From: Flavihumibacter solisilvae
GTDB taxonomy: Bacteria; Bacteroidota; Bacteroidia; Chitinophagales; Chitinophagaceae
Direction: 5' to 3'
Assembly (NCBI RefSeq): GCF_000814475.1
Contig: NZ_JSVC01000014.1
Coordinates: forward strand, 1-46,611
Length of the DNA stretch: 46,611 bases
Part shown: in pieces, positions 42,693-46,611 of the stretch
Layout: the number at the start of each line of letters is the position of its first letter
Position numbering within the stretch: position 1 is the stretch's first letter
The notes under the pieces: model-generated
Databases searched by the model: none
Told to the model about the DNA's origin: nothing
What the model saw: the letters and a program-made list of their open reading frames with translations, nothing else
Made by a program: the position numbers and the translations under genes

Positions 42693-44972
42693 TTAAAATG
42701 ATCTTTTATTTTCCGGCTTGCTTTTAGGCTGCAACGGTGCACCAAGAAATGGCTGGTTATAATATCTTTTATTGGTGCTTTTGTACAACGCATTTGCAAC
42801 GGCGCCAAACACGGGTGGAAAAGGCGGTTCACCCAAACCGGTAGGATCGATATCATTCTGAACAAAATGCACTTCGATTTTCTTCGGCGCTTCACTATGC
42901 CGTATCATCCTGTACCGGCTAAAATTGTTTTGCTCTGGCGCACCTTCTTTGTGGCTGAGCTTACCGTAAAACGCGTTGCCAATGCCATCGACTATCGCTC
43001 CTTCCACCATATTTGTCGCAGCGTCGGGATTTACTACGATGCCACAGTCCATCGCGCTAAAAACCCGCTCAACATATGGGCGCCCGTTTCTCATTACCAT
43101 GTCAACCACATGCGCAGCATATGAATTATGGCAGAAATATGCAGCAACACCCCGGCTGTATTTATTATTTTCCGTGTTGCCCCATCCTGATTTTTCTTTA
43201 ACCAGTTTTAATACGCCGGCATACCTGTCCGCATCATATTCGTTGTTTTTGCCAACGGGATTTTCTTTGGCCTTTTTGAGCAATTCAAGCCTGAAATCAA
43301 TCGGGTCCTTACCCATTGCTTCTGCCAGTTCATCTAAAAAGGATTGCTCCGCTGCAGCATTGAAGTTTGATCGCGGGGCCCTGAATGCGCCAATCGTAAT
43401 ATTGGATGGAATCTGCCATGCTTCAGCGAGATAATTTTCAACCGCACCGGCAGGAAACCTGTTTGCATGAATGGCATGTTCAGGAATGCCACCGCCTTTA
43501 ACATGAAATGCGACCAGGTTTTTGTTTGCATCCAGCGCAGCCCGGTAAGTTGCGGTGTACATGGGACGGTAAATACCATAGGTCATATCATCTTCTCGGG
43601 TGTATACAAGTTTGACAGGAGCTTTTACTTTTTTGGAGATCAGGGCGGCCTCCACCAGGTAATGTCCATATGCCCGGCGACCAAAGCCTCCGCCCATACG
43701 CGTCATTTGAATTTCAATCTTGTCGGCTGGCAATCCTAAAACTTTCGCAAGGGTCGGTTCTGTCCAGCCCGGCGCTTGCAACGGCCCAACCAATAATGCT
43801 TTTTCATCCGTAACGTGGGCGAAGAAATTCATCGGCTCCATGCAGTTGTGCGCCAAAAACGGTGCGTTGTATGTGCGTTCAATGACCTGGGCTGCATTTT
43901 TAAAAGCCGCCTCGGGATCCCCGTCTCTTCTTAGCTGTTCAGCGGGCTTGTTTGCGTATTCCTGCATTTTATCAAGCTGGGCATCTGTACTCTCCAATTG
44001 CCCGGGAATTAAGACCTCCCTTTTTTGTCCCCTGAAGTTTACTGTTTCTTTAGAATCGCCGGCAGGCTCCCAGTTCGCTTTTAATTTTTTACGGGCATTC
44101 ATTACTTCCCAGGTAGTTTTGCCAACAACGACCAGCAATTCGTTGTAAGTACGGGTGTCGAAGCCGGCCTGTTCGAAACCATCTTCATATAATTTTTGCC
44201 TAAACACATCTTTGATGCCCGGCATTTTCAAGGTTTCAGCTGCATCAAAAGATTTAAGTTTCATCCCGAAAGCAGGTGGATGTTCAATCATGGCAATCAG
44301 CATCCCCTCGTGTTTATAATCTAGTCCAAAAAGCGGTTTACCAGACACAATTTTCAACCCCTCGACATTTTTCTGTGAGTTTCGCACTACTTTAAAATCC
44401 TTTACTTCTTTCAGCTTAACCCCCTTTGGAATGGGAATTACCGAAGCTTTTGATGCAAAGCTGCCATATGTTCCCGATTTACCGCTCTTTTCATGGTAAA
44501 GCATCGCTGCTTTTGTTGACACTTCTTCCACTGGTACGTTCCAGGACTGGGCAGCGGCCTCCATCAACATCCGGCGTGCCGTAGCGCCTGCTTCCCGGAG
44601 CGGTTTCCAATACATCCGCACAGAATTGCTTCCACCGGTAAATTGAGGTCCCAATTTTACATTATCGTGCGGCCCCATTTCGATCACTACCTTTTGCCAG
44701 TCAGCATCCAGCTCTTCCGCTACAATCATTGGGAGGGAAGTCATTACATTCTGCCCGAATTCCGGATTAGGATTAAGGATCTTGATGATATTATCCGGGG
44801 TGATTTTTATATACCCGTTTATTTCAATCCATTCGGGAAGATCAGTGCCATTTGAAGTACCTGCCGCGGTTTCAGCAAACCAGGTAAAACTGATCATTAG
44901 ACCTCCACCAGCTAATAGTGAAGATCTTAAAAAGGAACGCCTGCTGTGGGTGGTAGACTTAAATTGTTCCAT
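42693..44972 (-). CDS. molybdopterin-binding subunit of a xanthine dehydrogenase-family enzyme, Tat-exported
   Basis: A 759-residue large subunit of the xanthine dehydrogenase/aldehyde oxidase family, isoquinoline 1-oxidoreductase (IorB) type. A Tat signal is present: SRRSFLRSS (residues 10-18) followed by a hydrophobic stretch. Molybdopterin-binding landmarks include MTRMGGGFGRRAYG, NCMEPMNFF and the TGLGEPPFPP segment near the end, with the active-site Glu expected in that last part. It likely oxidises aldehydes or N-heterocycles in the periplasm. There is no FAD subunit, so electrons probably go to a cytochrome or quinone. Confidence 0.9.
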   Translation of the reverse strand: MEQFKSTTHSRRSFLRSSLLAGGGLMISFTWFAETAAGTSNGTDLPEWIEINGYIKITPDNIIKILNPNPEFGQNVMTSLPMIVAEELDADWQKVVIEMGPHDNVKLGPQFTGGSNSVRMYWKPLREAGATARRMLMEAAAQSWNVPVEEVSTKAAMLYHEKSGKSGTYGSFASKASVIPIPKGVKLKEVKDFKVVRNSQKNVEGLKIVSGKPLFGLDYKHEGMLIAMIEHPPAFGMKLKSFDAAETLKMPGIKDVFRQKLYEDGFEQAGFDTRTYNELLVVVGKTTWEVMNARKKLKANWEPAGDSKETVNFRGQKREVLIPGQLESTDAQLDKMQEYANKPAEQLRRDGDPEAAFKNAAQVIERTYNAPFLAHNCMEPMNFFAHVTDEKALLVGPLQAPGWTEPTLAKVLGLPADKIEIQMTRMGGGFGRRAYGHYLVEAALISKKVKAPVKLVYTREDDMTYGIYRPMYTATYRAALDANKNLVAFHVKGGGIPEHAIHANRFPAGAVENYLAEAWQIPSNITIGAFRAPRSNFNAAAEQSFLDELAEAMGKDPIDFRLELLKKAKENPVGKNNEYDADRYAGVLKLVKEKSGWGNTENNKYSRGVAAYFCHNSYAAHVVDMVMRNGRPYVERVFSAMDCGIVVNPDAATNMVEGAIVDGIGNAFYGKLSHKEGAPEQNNFSRYRMIRHSEAPKKIEVHFVQNDIDPTGLGEPPFPPVFGAVANALYKSTNKRYYNQPFLGAPLQPKSKPENKRSF

Positions 44973-45018
44973 TTGTAAGCGGTTATTGTATTAAAAAAGA
45001 CTCACTACTTTATCAGAA

Positions 45019-45087
45019 CTAAGTTCCCTGATTTTTAAAGGCTCCTCGTATATATTTTACTGTTTTGTCTACCAATATTCCTGATTA
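45019..45087. promoter_or_regulatory. divergent promoter with the shared 18-bp element
   Basis: TACCAATATTCCTGATTA at 45070-45087 is an exact match to 42169-42186. On the minus strand it is followed 38 bases later by TCAGGGAACTTAG, the -7-like region of the molybdenum hydroxylase gene. On the plus strand TAATTTAG at 45123-45130 is a one-mismatch -7 box for the AraC gene, 35 bases beyond the element. The element therefore sits midway between the two promoters. Confidence 0.62.
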
Positions 45088-45151
45088 TCCGTTCCTGCAT
45101 GGCTAAACCTCTGATAAACGAGTAATTTAGGGATGTATTAAAAAGCATGTT

Positions 45152-46048
45152 ATGGACAATATGCGTCGTTTTGAGACTATTCAGGAGTACAATGCGTTTA
45201 ACAATAATGAAACATTGCACCCACAGGTAAGCGTAGTCGATTTGTCCAAAGCCAGCCCAAGAAGCGGATCAAAAATGTACTTCGGCTTTTACACCATCTT
45301 CCTGAAAGATGTTAAGTGCGGCGATTTGGTCTACGGTCGCCACACCTATGACTACCAGGAAGGGACATTGGTTTTCCTGGCCCCGGGGCAGGTAGCGGGA
45401 ATTAACAGTAACGGCGAAATTTATCAGCCGAAGGGATATGCATTGGTGTTTCATCCTGATTTAATCCATGGCACTTCTCTCGGGCGGACTATGCAGGATT
45501 ATACTTTCTTTGGTTATCAATCGAACGAGGCCCTTCATTTATCGGAACGTGAGAGAAAAATCGTTCTGGATTGTTTTACAAAAATTGAATACGAACTGGA
45601 GCGCGCAGTAGATAAGCATAGTAAACGGCTTATTGTGGCCAATATTCAACTGTTCCTGGACTATTGCGTTCGCTTTTACGATCGCCAGTTTATTACCCGT
45701 GACAATGCACACAATGGAATCCTGGAAAGATTTGAGCAATTATTGAATGAGTATTTCCAGACAGACAAACCGCAAACTATGGGTCTGCCTTCAGTAGCTT
45801 ACAGTGCAGGCGAACTCAATTTGTCAGCAAATTATTTTGGTGACCTGATCAAAAAAGAGACCGGTAAAACAGCACAGGAATATATACAATCAAAAATTAT
45901 TGAAGTCGCAAAGCAAAAGATATTTGACCAAAGTAAATCGGTTAACCAGATCGCCTACGAATTAGGATTTAAATATCCCCAGCATTTCTCCCGCTTATTT
46001 AAACAACGTGTTGGATCTTCCCCAAATGAGTATCGGACGAGTAATTGA
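45152..46048 (+). CDS. AraC family transcriptional regulator
   Basis: A 298-residue regulator with an N-terminal cupin-like sensing domain (about 10-150) and a C-terminal AraC double HTH (VNQIAYELGFKYPQHFSR, then SPNEYR). The linker RFYDRQFITR is nearly identical to that of the regulator at 2887. It is divergent from the molybdenum hydroxylase genes with the shared 18-bp element between them, which makes it the likely regulator of both minus-strand operons. It is co-directional with the following NTF2-like gene. The ATG at 45161 is an alternative start. Confidence 0.9.
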   Translation: MDNMRRFETIQEYNAFNNNETLHPQVSVVDLSKASPRSGSKMYFGFYTIFLKDVKCGDLVYGRHTYDYQEGTLVFLAPGQVAGINSNGEIYQPKGYALVFHPDLIHGTSLGRTMQDYTFFGYQSNEALHLSERERKIVLDCFTKIEYELERAVDKHSKRLIVANIQLFLDYCVRFYDRQFITRDNAHNGILERFEQLLNEYFQTDKPQTMGLPSVAYSAGELNLSANYFGDLIKKETGKTAQEYIQSKIIEVAKQKIFDQSKSVNQIAYELGFKYPQHFSRLFKQRVGSSPNEYRTSN

Positions 46049-46091
46049 AGATCACCCGAAGCAAAGGCCATTTAATTTGAAATTTATAAAT

Positions 46092-46547
46092 ATGAGATCA
46101 TTAGCTATCGCATTTGTTTTCTTAATGACATTCACACAATTGGCTTATTCACAGCAGAACGATAAGTCGTCTGAAGAACTAGTAGCATTATCGAAAAAAA
46201 AATGGCAGTGGATGGCTGACAAAAATGTAGATAGTTTGGCACCGCTCTTCCATGATAAAGCGAAGTTTGTTCATATGAGCGGGACCTGGAAAAAGAACGA
46301 GGAACTGGAAATTATAAAGTCCGGAAGTATTTGGTATAAAAAGGCAGATGTCCATGATGTTGCTGTTGAAATAGTTGATGACGTTGCAGTCCTTTGGAAT
46401 CGCATTACGCTTACTGCGAACGTCCGGGGAAATGATGTAGTAACCGAATTTACCGTTACGGAAGTCTATAAAAAAATTGACAGGAATTGGAAAATGCTAG
46501 CATTGACCTTCAGCAGTGTACGGGACACACATAAGATTGCTCATTAA
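46092..46547 (+). CDS. exported NTF2-like protein (DUF4440 type)
   Basis: A 151-residue protein from the ATG at 46092, with a signal peptide ending near AYSQ; the ORF start at 46008 overlaps the AraC gene and is not used. It is a paralog of the protein at 40778-41227: SKKKWQWMADKNVDSLAPLFHDKAKFVHM, IIKSGSIWYKKADVHDV, TVTEVYKKIDRNWKM. The two copies flank the aldo/keto and molybdenum hydroxylase genes and may act on the same compound. It lies 43 bases after the regulator gene. Confidence 0.87.
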   Translation: MRSLAIAFVFLMTFTQLAYSQQNDKSSEELVALSKKKWQWMADKNVDSLAPLFHDKAKFVHMSGTWKKNEELEIIKSGSIWYKKADVHDVAVEIVDDVAVLWNRITLTANVRGNDVVTEFTVTEVYKKIDRNWKMLALTFSSVRDTHKIAH

Positions 46548-46611
46548 TTCCGCTGCTCATCACCGTTTCATATTACCGGCAGTTAGCTTCAACTAATTTC
46601 ATTGAATCATT

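Overview
This window reads as a chromosomal segment of a Bacteroidota bacterium, most likely from the Chitinophagaceae/Sphingobacteriia side. The reasons are moderate GC, many lipoproteins and 'xxAQ' signal peptides, promoters that fit the Bacteroidota -7 box TAnnTTTG, and gene families typical of that group. It is gene-dense. I see no rRNA, tRNA, CRISPR array, transposase or phage gene.

Layout. 1-688: an 11-bp tandem repeat and gene-poor DNA. 689-3825 (minus): an AraC regulator followed by an NAD(P)-binding protein, a ricin-type lectin-like protein and an SDR. 3952-6104 (plus): two lipoproteins, one with three copies of an HGxPGHRC motif. 6126-9241 (minus): a NAD salvage operon with a nicotinamide phosphoribosyltransferase-like enzyme and a short PRPP-synthetase-like enzyme, behind an NrtR-type Nudix regulator. 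9465-12818 (plus): NTF2-like protein, secreted hydrolase, AraC regulator and drug/metabolite exporter. 12822-16358 (minus): prpBCD of the 2-methylcitrate cycle. 16561-22331 (plus): an AraC regulator, three Cys-nucleophile alpha/beta hydrolases, an NAD(P)-binding protein and a RibD-like reductase. 22346-26926: GlxA-type regulator, unknown secreted protein, SRPBCC protein, OsmC and tryptophanase.

26934-35975 (minus) is a tightly packed ten-gene denitrification unit: outer-membrane porin, Cu nitrite reductase NirK, an FGE-like protein, SCO copper chaperone, NorC, NorB, NorQ, NorD, a NorE-like subunit III and a small subunit IV-like protein. It would reduce nitrite to NO and NO to N2O; no nosZ is present. 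36173-36658 is an RlpA-like protein.

36672-46547 is an AraC-linked island. A seven-gene minus operon (aldo/keto reductase, NTF2-like, flavodoxin, hydrolase, carboxymuconolactone decarboxylase-like, second hydrolase, cupin) and a molybdenum hydroxylase pair share an identical 18-bp upstream element, one copy of which lies in the divergent promoter of the AraC gene. Most products carry export signals, which suggests periplasmic handling of reactive carbonyls or quinones.

The most interesting signals are two sets of repeated promoter architectures (16468/17421/18669 and 42169/45070), a shared C-terminal tail on three adjacent hydrolases of two subfamilies, the HGxPGHRC repeat lipoprotein, and the NAD operon, whose two enzyme families are those from which phage NAD-reconstitution (NARP1) enzymes derive.
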